A stretch of DNA of 5,355 bases from Planctomycetaceae bacterium (GCA_031283825.1 JAITAZ010000060.1:1-5355); one strand, 5' to 3'. Positions 1 to 5,355 are shown, numbered from the stretch's first letter. The notes: generated by a model not told the origin, from the letters alone. Translations and numbers: made by a program.

Positions 1-17
1 CGGCGAGTGGCGCATCA

Positions 18-271
18 TTGGCTACTGAGGTTGTTTTGTTAGGAAAAAAATTAGGTTGAAAATGAGGTTGGTTGTACAATATTCATACGTGTTAAAAATA
101 TTCCACTGATATATTACTAATTTTTCACTTCCCTCTTTATCACATTTAAATTATTGACTTTTACCACACAAAGGCGTCATTTCCTTTTTCCGCGATTATC
201 TGTCAAATCCGATATTATCCGTGTTTAAAATTCCCCCAACTATCCGTGTTTAAAAAACCGTGAACGGTTAC
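18..271 (+). repeat. Left arm of a large imperfect inverted repeat
   Basis: This arm matches the reverse complement of 5032-5256 in two blocks. Block A (18-117 against 5159-5256) has three mismatches and one 2-nt length difference in an A-run over 100 nt. Block B (186-271 against 5032-5115) is less similar but keeps the TTTTCCGCGATTATC start, two TATCCGTGTTTAAAA units and the CCGTGAACGGTTAC dyad in the same order and spacing. The 68 nt between the blocks (118-185) do not resemble the 43 nt at the corresponding place on the right. The arms enclose both genes. Confidence 0.9.
197..255 (+). repeat. Left TATCCG iteron set
   Basis: Two identical 15-nt units, TATCCGTGTTTAAAA, lie at 216-230 and 241-255, 25 nt apart. 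A shorter degenerate unit (TATCTG, 197-202) lies 19 nt before the first. The same 19-nt and 25-nt spacing occurs in the right arm. The conserved phasing suggests protein-binding iterons, but no binding protein can be named. Confidence 0.7.
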
Positions 272-301
272 GAAATTTTTTTCTTGTGCGTGAACGGTTA
301 C
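256..301 (+). repeat. Two copies of the CCGTGAACGGTTAC dyad near the ATPase 3' end
   Basis: AACCGTGAACGGTTAC at 256-271 is a near-perfect dyad (AACCGT and ACGGTT around GA). A second, shorter copy, CGTGAACGGTTAC, is at 289-301. Read on the minus strand, which is downstream of the ATPase stop, the first copy gives AACCG-TTCA-CGGTT followed by a run of T. It could therefore form a small weak terminator-like hairpin about 135 nt past the stop codon. The orientation is opposite to the copy upstream of the gene. Confidence 0.6.
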
Positions 302-403
302 AAATTATTGTTACAAAAAATAAAATTTCATAAATATGACTGTTATCAAAACTCGCCGTAATAAATTTTAGAAAAGACGAAATTTAGAGTGTGATGAGTA
401 TAT

Positions 404-3400
404 TTACCAATCTGGCAGATCGGATAGAGTTATTGTATTGGTTTTGCGCTTGCTTACGTTGGCTATGATTTTTATTGCTAATGTTTTTATTTCTCTGGCG
501 TTTCCGAAGTTGTTTTTTGATTTTATTTTTGTAATGATTTCTCTCAATCTTTTGTTAATTTCGTCGGCTTGCGATTCATCGGCTTTACGTTTTTGCGATT
601 GCCAATAAGAATGAAGTATTTTTATACATTCTTCTACCGTATAATCTGGAAAAATAATAATATAAGGATAACGACTCGCAAGACCCGGATTCGATTTTAA
701 TAAGAAATTCATATCATTCGGATATCCTGCAAGAATAGAAAAAACTCTCTCGTTATATTGCGCGGTATCCTCCGAAACAATTGTAGAAATTACCTCAGCC
801 GCAAACGAATCTTGACCGTTTATATCTTTCGGATACAACGCATACGCCTCGTCGAAAAATAAAACTCCTCCCGTTGTTCTTGCCTCTTCAAAAACTTTAA
901 TAACATTGTCCTTTGAATGCCCAAGATACGAACCTTTAAGCGTAATTGCCGACCGCTCTATTACATTAACTCCGTCTATTAAACCAATGGCGTTAAAAAT
1001 TCTTGCCATGTATCTCGCGATAGTCGTTTTGCCCGTTCCGGGATTGCCCACAAATTGCATGTTATATTTGCCCTCGCCTTGCACGCCAAGCCGCTCATTT
1101 TCCGCAATTGTTGACGCGATTTCTCTAATTTGTTCCTTGACATTTTGCAATCCGACAAAATTTTTATCAAGCTCGTCAAGAATAGAATCAAGCGTTTCAC
1201 TTTTTCCAACAGACGATTTAATGTCGTCTGCTAAAATTAAAGTTCTATCAGCTTTCGAATCGGCGTTGCATCTTTGCACGCGTCTTGTTGAAACTTCACC
1301 TAAAAATTTCTTTACCGTTCCTGCATTGCCGAAATGCGGGTCGCGCGATAATCGTTTTAACTCTTGACGCAAATTAACGCCGAATTGTTCGGTATCGTCA
1401 ATATTGATTCTGAACCCTTCATTTTTAAGCGTTTCCATGAATATTTGTTCGAGTTCGTCAATTGTGAAATCTTGAAAAATAATTCTTTTGCGAAAGCGCC
1501 GTTCTAGTCCGAGATTCCTATTGAAAACCGCTTGCGTTTTATCAGGATAGCCGGCGATAATAATTACGAGATCGCGATATTTTTTCTCCGTCATTATTTG
1601 TACGATTTGATTCAACGCCTCTTGACCCGTTTGAGTCTCCGCCAAACGATACGCTTCATCGATGAATAAAACGCCGCCAAGCGCTTGATCAAATTTCTTA
1701 CGGAGTTTTCGCGAGTCGGAAAAATCTCTATTCACATCGCAGTATTCAACATGATTCAAACTTGTAATTCCAACGTAATTAAAAAATTCCGCCATGTATT
1801 TCACAATCGACGTTTTACCCGTTCCTGAATTTCCAAGCAACGCCAGATGATGAGCGTTATCGTCAAAAACGTTTCGCGCAATATTGTCAATTTGATTCGC
1901 GAGCAATCTCTCAAGATATTCTTTGACTTCTTTTAGACCTTTAAATTCTTTATGAATTTTATTCAATAATATTCGAGCGTTTTTTTCTTGAAGTTGAATA
2001 GGATCAGGAATAGAGTTTTCGTCTATTTCGTCGTGTTGACGATTAACGGCGGCGTTTTCTTTAATTTTATCGATCAAATTGCGTACTCCGCGAGCATTGC
2101 CGATTCCGCCGAGCCGTTCGCGTGATTCAATATATTGACGCAACTTTTTATTCGCCGTAACCGTCAAAATTTTTTCGTCTCGTTTGAGCATCATTTCGGC
2201 GATTTGAATTAGTTCATTTACGTTGTAATCTGGAAAAATAATTGTGTTATCGGGATCGTTGAATCGCGTTGGCAGACCGGGATTCATTCCTAAAATTTCG
2301 GGACGTTTTTCAAGATAACCTGCGGCAAGAACGGTAAAATAATCGCGGTTGATTTCCATCTCTTCCATTAAAACGTCGAAAGCGGGATGAAGCGTTTGGT
2401 CTTCGGCGAAGCTATAAACTTCGTCGATAAACAGCGTTCCGTTCATTGCTTCGTTGATTTTATTTTTCATTATTTCGCGGTCTTTATTGTTGCTCCATGC
2501 GGCGGCGATTTCTGTTGCTGAAAGTTTGACATAATTCCCGATAATTTTTTTCGGACGGAGTCCAAGACCATAATAAATTTTGCTCAAAATTCGAGCAACT
2601 TCGGTCTTGCCCGTTCCGGGATTGCCTAGCAGCAAAGAATGCGTATTAAACGACGACGGTTTCTTTCCGTTTTTACGTCTGATACTTTCGGCTTCGGCGC
2701 GGGCTTCGAGTTTTCGTATTTTTTCTTTTACGTTTGAGAGTCCGATCAATTCGTCGAGTTCGCGTTTAGCTTCTTCTAAAATTTTTCGTCTATCTGCCGC
2801 GTCGTTATCTTCAAATAGATCGTCGATAGATTGAGGCAATGGTAATTTTGAGATTTTACTTTTAATTTTTTCAACGATATTAAACATCGCCTCATTTTTT
2901 GTAACGATATTCTTTGCGGTTTCACGCGGGAATCCGGTTAAATTATATCGACATAAAATTCGAGTCAATAACGCTTCGATTTCGTCTGTATCGGGATTAT
3001 TGATCGAGATTTCTTGAATGCGGTCTTTGAGTCCAGTCCCGATGAGTTGTTCGGTTAACGACGTAAATTCAAAGTATTTAGAATCGTCAACTAGAATAAC
3101 CGAGCAAGTGGAATTTTTACCTGTTTCCGTTTTTGCCCATTCTCCGATAGCGGTCAACATTCTTTCGGATTCTGGAATCAGGATTCCTTGTTGATATTTG
3201 ATTATTTTGTGTAGATTTTTTAACACGATGAAACTCTTTCGTTGGCATGGAATCAATCTGTATCGTATTTCGTCGAGAATAGATTGATTTTTTGTTACGG
3301 CGTTTTGAGTTGATTGATTAGCGACTTGTGCGGCGTTATCGTTTATATTTGTCGTTTCATTTTTTTTGTTTCGCGGAACTGAATTTTGATCTTTATTGGG

Positions 3401-3679
3401 ATCGACGCTTTTTTTATTGACTATAGTTTGGTAGAGCCGTTCCATTTCAGGATTCGGAAATTGCAACGTTTCAGAAACAGGATCGAAAACCAACGCGATT
3501 TCGTAATCATTCAGCAAAGCGTAGAGGAGTAGAGTCTCGTCGATATTGCAGACTCCTTTGATGTGATTTGTAAAAAACAGATCGTCAATTTTCCCATGCA
3601 GTATAAATTGACGACGTCCGCTTTCTATAATTTTTGTATTGAGCTTCTCAATAAGCCGATTGCAATAAAACGCTGACAT
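404..3679 (-). CDS. Multi-module AAA+ ATPase with three CbbX/SpoVK-type ATPase modules
   Basis: Predicted cytosolic ATP-driven protein-remodelling machine of 1091 residues; no signal peptide or membrane segment is visible. Residues 1-290 look like a degenerate AAA-like module without a P-loop, interrupted by an N/Q/S/T-rich linker at about 90-132. Three ATPase modules follow. Module 1 (about 310-545): Walker A GNPGTGKT 352-359, Walker B LFIDE 416-420, NPGLPTRF 466-473, sensor-2 GNAR 527-530. Module 2 (about 570-800): Walker A GNSGTGKT 616-623, LFIDEAY 671-677, AGYPDK 709-714, GNAG 784-787 in place of GNAR. Module 3 (about 834-1091): Walker A GNPGTGKT 878-885, LFFDEAY 940-946, AGYP 984-987, NPGLASRY 997-1004, GNAR 1059-1062. 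The AGY and NPGLxxR signatures mark the CbbX/SpoVK/EccA branch, whose best-known members usually have one such module, so this is a tandem fusion. The ATG is the first after an in-frame TAA at 3689-3691, but no Shine-Dalgarno precedes it. It lies downstream of the MSGPK gene with a 217-nt gap. The substrate is unknown. Confidence 0.95.
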   Translation of the reverse strand: MSAFYCNRLIEKLNTKIIESGRRQFILHGKIDDLFFTNHIKGVCNIDETLLLYALLNDYEIALVFDPVSETLQFPNPEMERLYQTIVNKKSVDPNKDQNSVPRNKKNETTNINDNAAQVANQSTQNAVTKNQSILDEIRYRLIPCQRKSFIVLKNLHKIIKYQQGILIPESERMLTAIGEWAKTETGKNSTCSVILVDDSKYFEFTSLTEQLIGTGLKDRIQEISINNPDTDEIEALLTRILCRYNLTGFPRETAKNIVTKNEAMFNIVEKIKSKISKLPLPQSIDDLFEDNDAADRRKILEEAKRELDELIGLSNVKEKIRKLEARAEAESIRRKNGKKPSSFNTHSLLLGNPGTGKTEVARILSKIYYGLGLRPKKIIGNYVKLSATEIAAAWSNNKDREIMKNKINEAMNGTLFIDEVYSFAEDQTLHPAFDVLMEEMEINRDYFTVLAAGYLEKRPEILGMNPGLPTRFNDPDNTIIFPDYNVNELIQIAEMMLKRDEKILTVTANKKLRQYIESRERLGGIGNARGVRNLIDKIKENAAVNRQHDEIDENSIPDPIQLQEKNARILLNKIHKEFKGLKEVKEYLERLLANQIDNIARNVFDDNAHHLALLGNSGTGKTSIVKYMAEFFNYVGITSLNHVEYCDVNRDFSDSRKLRKKFDQALGGVLFIDEAYRLAETQTGQEALNQIVQIMTEKKYRDLVIIIAGYPDKTQAVFNRNLGLERRFRKRIIFQDFTIDELEQIFMETLKNEGFRINIDDTEQFGVNLRQELKRLSRDPHFGNAGTVKKFLGEVSTRRVQRCNADSKADRTLILADDIKSSVGKSETLDSILDELDKNFVGLQNVKEQIREIASTIAENERLGVQGEGKYNMQFVGNPGTGKTTIARYMARIFNAIGLIDGVNVIERSAITLKGSYLGHSKDNVIKVFEEARTTGGVLFFDEAYALYPKDINGQDSFAAEVISTIVSEDTAQYNERVFSILAGYPNDMNFLLKSNPGLASRYPYIIIFPDYTVEECIKILHSYWQSQKRKADESQADEINKRLREIITKIKSKNNFGNAREIKTLAIKIIANVSKRKTNTITLSDLPDW

Positions 3680-3718
3680 AATTGACGATTAGTTATAAGT
3701 AAATTTATTGACGTTCAT

Positions 3719-3746
3719 AGTATAATTCACGTTAAAATTTTAGTAA
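3719..3746 (-). promoter_or_regulatory. Possible sigma70-like promoter of the ATPase gene
   Basis: On the minus strand, TTACTA (3741-3746) and TATACT (3719-3724) are separated by 16 nt. The -10 is good and the -35 is weak. The -35 overlaps the edge of the upstream dyad, as expected if a regulator binds there. A transcript would start near 3711 and have a leader of about 30 nt. AT-rich DNA yields such matches easily, so confidence is low. Confidence 0.3.
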
Positions 3747-3772
3747 CCGCTCACGGTTTTTTAAATTCGGAT
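3743..3772 (-). promoter_or_regulatory. Iteron and dyad element upstream of the ATPase gene
   Basis: On the minus strand this 30-nt stretch reads ATCCGAATTTAAAA, then AACCGTGAGCGGTTAC. It differs at only a few bases from the inner end of the left arm (241-271) and from the element upstream of the MSGPK gene (5032-5060). It ends 63 nt before the ATPase start codon and in the same orientation as the MSGPK copy. Both genes thus appear to share one cis element, which would allow coordinated control despite the 217-nt gap. Its role as operator, activator site or repeat remnant is not shown by sequence alone. Confidence 0.55.
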
Positions 3773-3786
3773 TTGAATTACTAAAC

Positions 3787-3824
3787 CCAATGTAGAGACG
3801 CAAGGCATTGCGTCTCTACATTGG
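3787..3824. repeat. Perfect 17-bp palindrome in the intergenic region (GTAGAGACGC type)
   Basis: The arms CCAATGTAGAGACGCAA (3787-3803) and its exact reverse complement (3808-3824) surround a 4-nt loop, GGCA. Palindromes built on GTAGAGACGC are known as dispersed intergenic repeats in several bacterial groups. No T-run follows on either strand, so it is not a classical intrinsic terminator. On a read-through transcript it would still form a strong hairpin between the two coding regions. Confidence 0.85.
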
Positions 3825-3831
3825 TTAATTT

Positions 3832-3889
3832 GTAACTATTCACGTTTTAATTTGTCGATAAAAAAATAAAAAATTCCGTGAGCGATTAC
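3832..3889. repeat. Degenerate and inverted dyad copies at the 3' end of the MSGPK gene
   Basis: GTAACTATTCACGTTTT (3832-3848) is a degenerate copy of GTAACCGTTCACGGTTTT. CCGTGAGCGATTAC (3876-3889) is the opposite orientation and begins 8 nt past the MSGPK stop codon. The latter pairs with 3743-3756 as an inverted repeat (13 of 14 matching), which encloses the GTAGAGACGC palindrome. On the minus strand it is followed by a long interrupted T-run. Confidence 0.5.
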
Positions 3890-3896
3890 ATTCTTT

Positions 3897-4991
3897 TTAT
3901 CTTCCTCTTTCTCTGGTATTTGTTTGAGATTTTGATTTATTTTTAAGTTCTGAAGTTGTCGTTGAAGCGTTAACGTTTTCAGCTCGTCCCCAATTTGTGA
4001 TTTTGAAATCTGTTGTGTCTTGGATTTTCATTTGCAAATCAGCGAGCGTTTGACGGCATTCTGATTCTTTGCCGTCAGGAATATTTGCGACGTCGATTTT
4101 AACATTTCCGTCGAGGTTGATTTGTAATTTCATGTCTCCGGATTCGCCTTTAGCTTTGGCGAAAATAGCGAGGTCGCCGAGTTGATTATTTACGTTAAAT
4201 TTTTTTTCTGCGTCTTGTACATAATTAACGTCTGGTTCGTCGTATCGTAGAGATTGTAGGGCGTTGATGATTGCGTCGGCGATTATTTCTCTATTTTCAT
4301 AACGTTTTTTATTTTCGACCGCTTGACTGTACAATTTTCTGAACAATACGATTGAATTATTAGCGAGCGTTTGCGAATCGTCGAATTGTTCGTTTAATAT
4401 TTTTTGTTCTGCTAGATCGAGGGTAAGTCGAGCGTTTTCAACTTGCGACGGTTCTCCGCTCCATTGTGAAAGAAAATTTATATTGAAATTTTCTGATTCA
4501 TTTTTTATGGCGCGAATTGCGTTTTTTGCGGCGATACGTTTTAATTCGCGTTGTTTATCTTCTTCTTGTTTTTTTTCTGCGAGTATTTTTACATTGTCGA
4601 AAGCCAGAATTGCGGCGTTTGCGCAGGCATTTGATTGTTTGATTAAATCACTTGCTTGTTGCGCGAGATTTTGCGCGGTAATTTCGCTATTATTTTTCCA
4701 ACCTTTATTCCAGATTGCGTTAGATTCTTTATTTAGTTGTTCGGCTTTTTTTCGTAGAGCTATCGCTTGATTTTGTTCGTCTTTACCGGATCGAAAAGTT
4801 TGACCGGCTTCGGGAGGAACTGATATTTGCTTTATCAAGTTTTCAGCTTTTGACCGACAATTATTGACGTCGATTTCTAATAAATTATTTTCTGTGCTAA
4901 TTCGTTTCCATTCGGCTATCGCGCCGTGTTTTAACAAATCGAAAAGCATTTTTTTAGACAATATAACTAATCCTTCTTTTGGACCGCTCAT
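3897..4991 (-). CDS. MSGPK-type coiled-coil protein, function unknown
   Basis: A 364-residue, probably cytosolic protein without signal peptide or membrane helix. It begins MSGPKEG. I recall MSGPK starts from a loose group of uncharacterised bacterial proteins, but could not check this. Residues about 20-160 are helical and rich in A, K, E, N and Q, with heptad-like stretches (about 75-160) suggesting a coiled coil. Residues about 180-262 form a second helical block ending NALQSLRYDEPDV. Residues about 270-336 look like a small alpha/beta domain: GDLAIFAKAK, then LQINLDGNVKIDV, a cysteine in ESECRQTLADLQ, then DFKITNWGR. The last 25 residues are polar, S/T/K/R-rich and probably disordered. 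The start is set by AAGGAGA at 4999-5005, 7-8 nt before the ATG. It is the upstream gene of the pair and shares a cis element with the ATPase gene, so it may be an adaptor, scaffold or substrate of the ATPase; that is inference. Confidence 0.88.
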   Translation of the reverse strand: MSGPKEGLVILSKKMLFDLLKHGAIAEWKRISTENNLLEIDVNNCRSKAENLIKQISVPPEAGQTFRSGKDEQNQAIALRKKAEQLNKESNAIWNKGWKNNSEITAQNLAQQASDLIKQSNACANAAILAFDNVKILAEKKQEEDKQRELKRIAAKNAIRAIKNESENFNINFLSQWSGEPSQVENARLTLDLAEQKILNEQFDDSQTLANNSIVLFRKLYSQAVENKKRYENREIIADAIINALQSLRYDEPDVNYVQDAEKKFNVNNQLGDLAIFAKAKGESGDMKLQINLDGNVKIDVANIPDGKESECRQTLADLQMKIQDTTDFKITNWGRAENVNASTTTSELKNKSKSQTNTRERGR

Positions 4992-4998
4992 TATTAAA

Positions 4999-5005
4999 TC
5001 TCCTT
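4999..5005 (-). promoter_or_regulatory. Shine-Dalgarno of the MSGPK gene
   Basis: AAGGAGA on the minus strand lies about 7 nt before the ATG at 4989-4991 and fixes that start. The ATPase gene has nothing comparable before its ATG. Confidence 0.75.
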
Positions 5006-5031
5006 TTTTGATTTTAAACTGTTAATGATTT

Positions 5032-5060
5032 GTAACCGTTCACGGTTTTAAACACGGATA
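5032..5060 (-). promoter_or_regulatory. Iteron and dyad element upstream of the MSGPK gene
   Basis: On the minus strand this reads TATCCGTGTTTAAAA overlapping AACCGTGAACGGTTAC. It ends 40 nt before the start codon and is part of the right inverted-repeat arm. It is the counterpart of 3743-3772 upstream of the ATPase gene. No confident -35/-10 pair could be picked next to it. Confidence 0.5.
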
Positions 5061-5104
5061 ATAGGGGAATTTTTAAACACGGATAATAGCTGATAGGACG
5101 GATA
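5046..5104 (-). repeat. Right TATCCG iteron set upstream of the MSGPK gene
   Basis: On the minus strand, TATCCGTGTTTAAAA occurs at 5071-5085 and 5046-5060, with a shorter TATCCG at 5099-5104. Offsets are 19 and 25 nt, exactly as in the left arm. The last unit runs directly into the CCGTGAACGG dyad. The set lies 55-113 nt upstream of the MSGPK start codon, a position that fits an upstream activator or repressor site. Confidence 0.7.
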
Positions 5105-5166
5105 ATCGCGGAAAATGCAAATGGCAATTTTAATATTCATAAAATTATTTAATTTAGGGTAATATA

Positions 5167-5280
5167 TCAGCGGAATATTTTTAACACGTATGAATATTGG
5201 ACAACCAACCTCATTTTCAACCTAATTTTTCCGAACAAAACAACCTCAGTAGCCAAAGACGCTCCCCACACAAACCTCAT
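5167..5280 (-). other. Doubtful 37-codon open frame within the right arm
   Basis: An ATG-to-TGA frame encodes a 37-residue peptide beginning MRFVWGASLATEV and ending YSYVLKIFR. No Shine-Dalgarno of note precedes it. Its left-arm counterpart is frameshifted by a 2-nt difference in an A-run, which argues against a maintained gene. In its favour, most differences between the arms fall on third codon positions, and a head-to-head frame at 5315 encodes a similar start (MRLVFGGFIATEV). It is best treated as part of the repeat. Confidence 0.2.
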
Positions 5281-5322
5281 TACCTCATTAAAAACATAAA
5301 CGAATAATGAGGTAATGAGGTT
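5273..5322. repeat. 18-bp-stem hairpin outside the right arm
   Basis: AACCTCATTACCTCATTA (5273-5290) and its exact reverse complement (5305-5322) flank a 14-nt loop. Each arm holds a tandem pair of an ATGAGG unit. No T-run directly follows on the minus strand; on the plus strand GGTTTTTGGGGG follows. The hairpin sits at the centre of a wider symmetry between 5238-5256 and 5340-5355. Confidence 0.8.
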
Positions 5323-5339
5323 GGTTTTTGGGGGATTCA

Positions 5340-5355
5340 TTGCTACTGAGGTTTT
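5340..5355 (+). repeat. Truncated start of a further repeat unit at the window edge
   Basis: TTGCTACTGAGGTTTT resembles the outer end of the left arm (TTGGCTACTGAGGTTGTTTT, 18-37) in the same orientation, and the outer end of the right arm inverted. It suggests another copy of the border repeat continues beyond the window. Only 16 nt are visible. Confidence 0.45.

Larger units (their letters stand above)
1..403. other. Gene-free left flank
   Basis: No convincing gene or RNA is seen. It contains the left inverted-repeat arm (18-271), a second dyad copy (289-301), and about 100 nt of AT-rich sequence before the ATPase stop codon. A 7-bp AT-only stem (362-368 with 380-386) is too weak to call a terminator. 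The first 17 bases could be the end of something outside the window. Confidence 0.6.
5032..5256 (-). repeat. Right arm of the large imperfect inverted repeat
   Basis: This is the reverse-complement partner of 18-271. Its inner end carries the iteron and dyad element and lies only 40 nt from the start codon of the MSGPK gene, so on this side the arm also serves as the 5' regulatory region. Its outer end, TTGGCTACTGAGG read on the minus strand, is identical to the outer end of the left arm. The central 43 nt (5116-5158) are AT-rich and unrelated to the left spacer. No recombinase gene lies between the arms. Confidence 0.9.
4992..5355. other. Gene-free right flank
   Basis: This holds, in order, the MSGPK leader with its Shine-Dalgarno, the right inverted-repeat arm, an 18-bp-stem hairpin and the truncated start of another border repeat. 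Apart from the doubtful 37-codon frame, no coding sequence is seen. Confidence 0.6.

Noticed and set aside
18..59. Possible end of a protein running in from the left (ASGASLATEVVLLGKKLG then stop)
   Set aside because: It lies inside the inverted repeat and has an equivalent in the right arm, so it is more likely repeat sequence than the tail of a neighbouring gene.
38..60. Integron attC-like core near GTTAGG
   Set aside because: The sequence GTTAGGA does not fit the GTTRRRY core, the right-arm copy reads GTTCGG, and no paired complementary core or integrase is seen.
216..255. CRISPR array from repeated TATCCGTGTTTAAAA units
   Set aside because: Only two full units with 10-nt spacing, the interval is AT/C-rich filler repeated in both arms, and no cas gene is present.
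1..403. tRNA or small structured RNA in the flanks
   Set aside because: No cloverleaf, T-loop motif or known riboswitch core could be recognised in 1-403 or 4992-5355.
906..1367. Open frame on the plus strand opposite ATPase module 3
   Set aside because: It is the antisense of a strongly supported gene; its VLPVPGLP segment is simply the reverse reading of the P-loop codons. The plus-strand frames at 2580-2834 and 4483-4770 and the minus frame at 979-1209 are shadows too.
3862..3889. Intrinsic terminator after the MSGPK gene
   Set aside because: A T-run follows the dyad copy on the minus strand, but this degenerate copy forms only a 2-3 bp stem, too weak to call.

Overview
The window holds two protein-coding genes, both on the minus strand, inside an inverted-repeat frame. 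Read in the direction of transcription, the first gene (3897-4991) encodes a 364-residue cytosolic, coiled-coil-rich protein that starts MSGPK. The second (404-3679) encodes a 1091-residue AAA+ ATPase with three complete CbbX/SpoVK-type ATPase modules and, by inference, a degenerate AAA-like module at the N-terminus. The DNA is AT-rich bacterial sequence with standard-code genes. One gene has a good Shine-Dalgarno and the other has none. I cannot assign a phylum. The GTAGAGACGC-type palindrome between the genes resembles dispersed palindromes known from several bacterial groups, Bacteroidota and Cyanobacteria among them, so it does not decide the host.

Layout: 1-403 carries no convincing gene and contains the left arm of a large inverted repeat (18-271). 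404-3679 is the ATPase gene. 3680-3896 is an intergenic region packed with dyads: a copy of the border/regulatory element, a 17-bp perfect palindrome, and two more element copies. 3897-4991 is the MSGPK gene. 4992-5355 carries the right arm of the inverted repeat (5032-5256), then an 18-bp-stem hairpin, then the first bases of what looks like another repeat unit, cut off by the window edge. No transposase, integrase, RNA gene or CRISPR array is visible.

The most interesting structure is non-coding. A roughly 29-31-nt element (a TATCCGTGTTTAAAA iteron followed by the dyad AACCGTGANCGGTTAC) lies just upstream of both genes in the sense direction. Its dyad, in the opposite orientation, lies just beyond the 3' end of each gene, so each gene is bracketed by inverted copies. 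The pair of genes as a whole is bracketed by the ~225-254 bp inverted repeat. This looks like a modular, possibly mobilisable or array-forming cassette that encodes a multi-module AAA+ remodelling machine and a partner or adaptor. The joint function of the two proteins is inference from adjacency and shared cis elements. Nothing in the sequence names a substrate.
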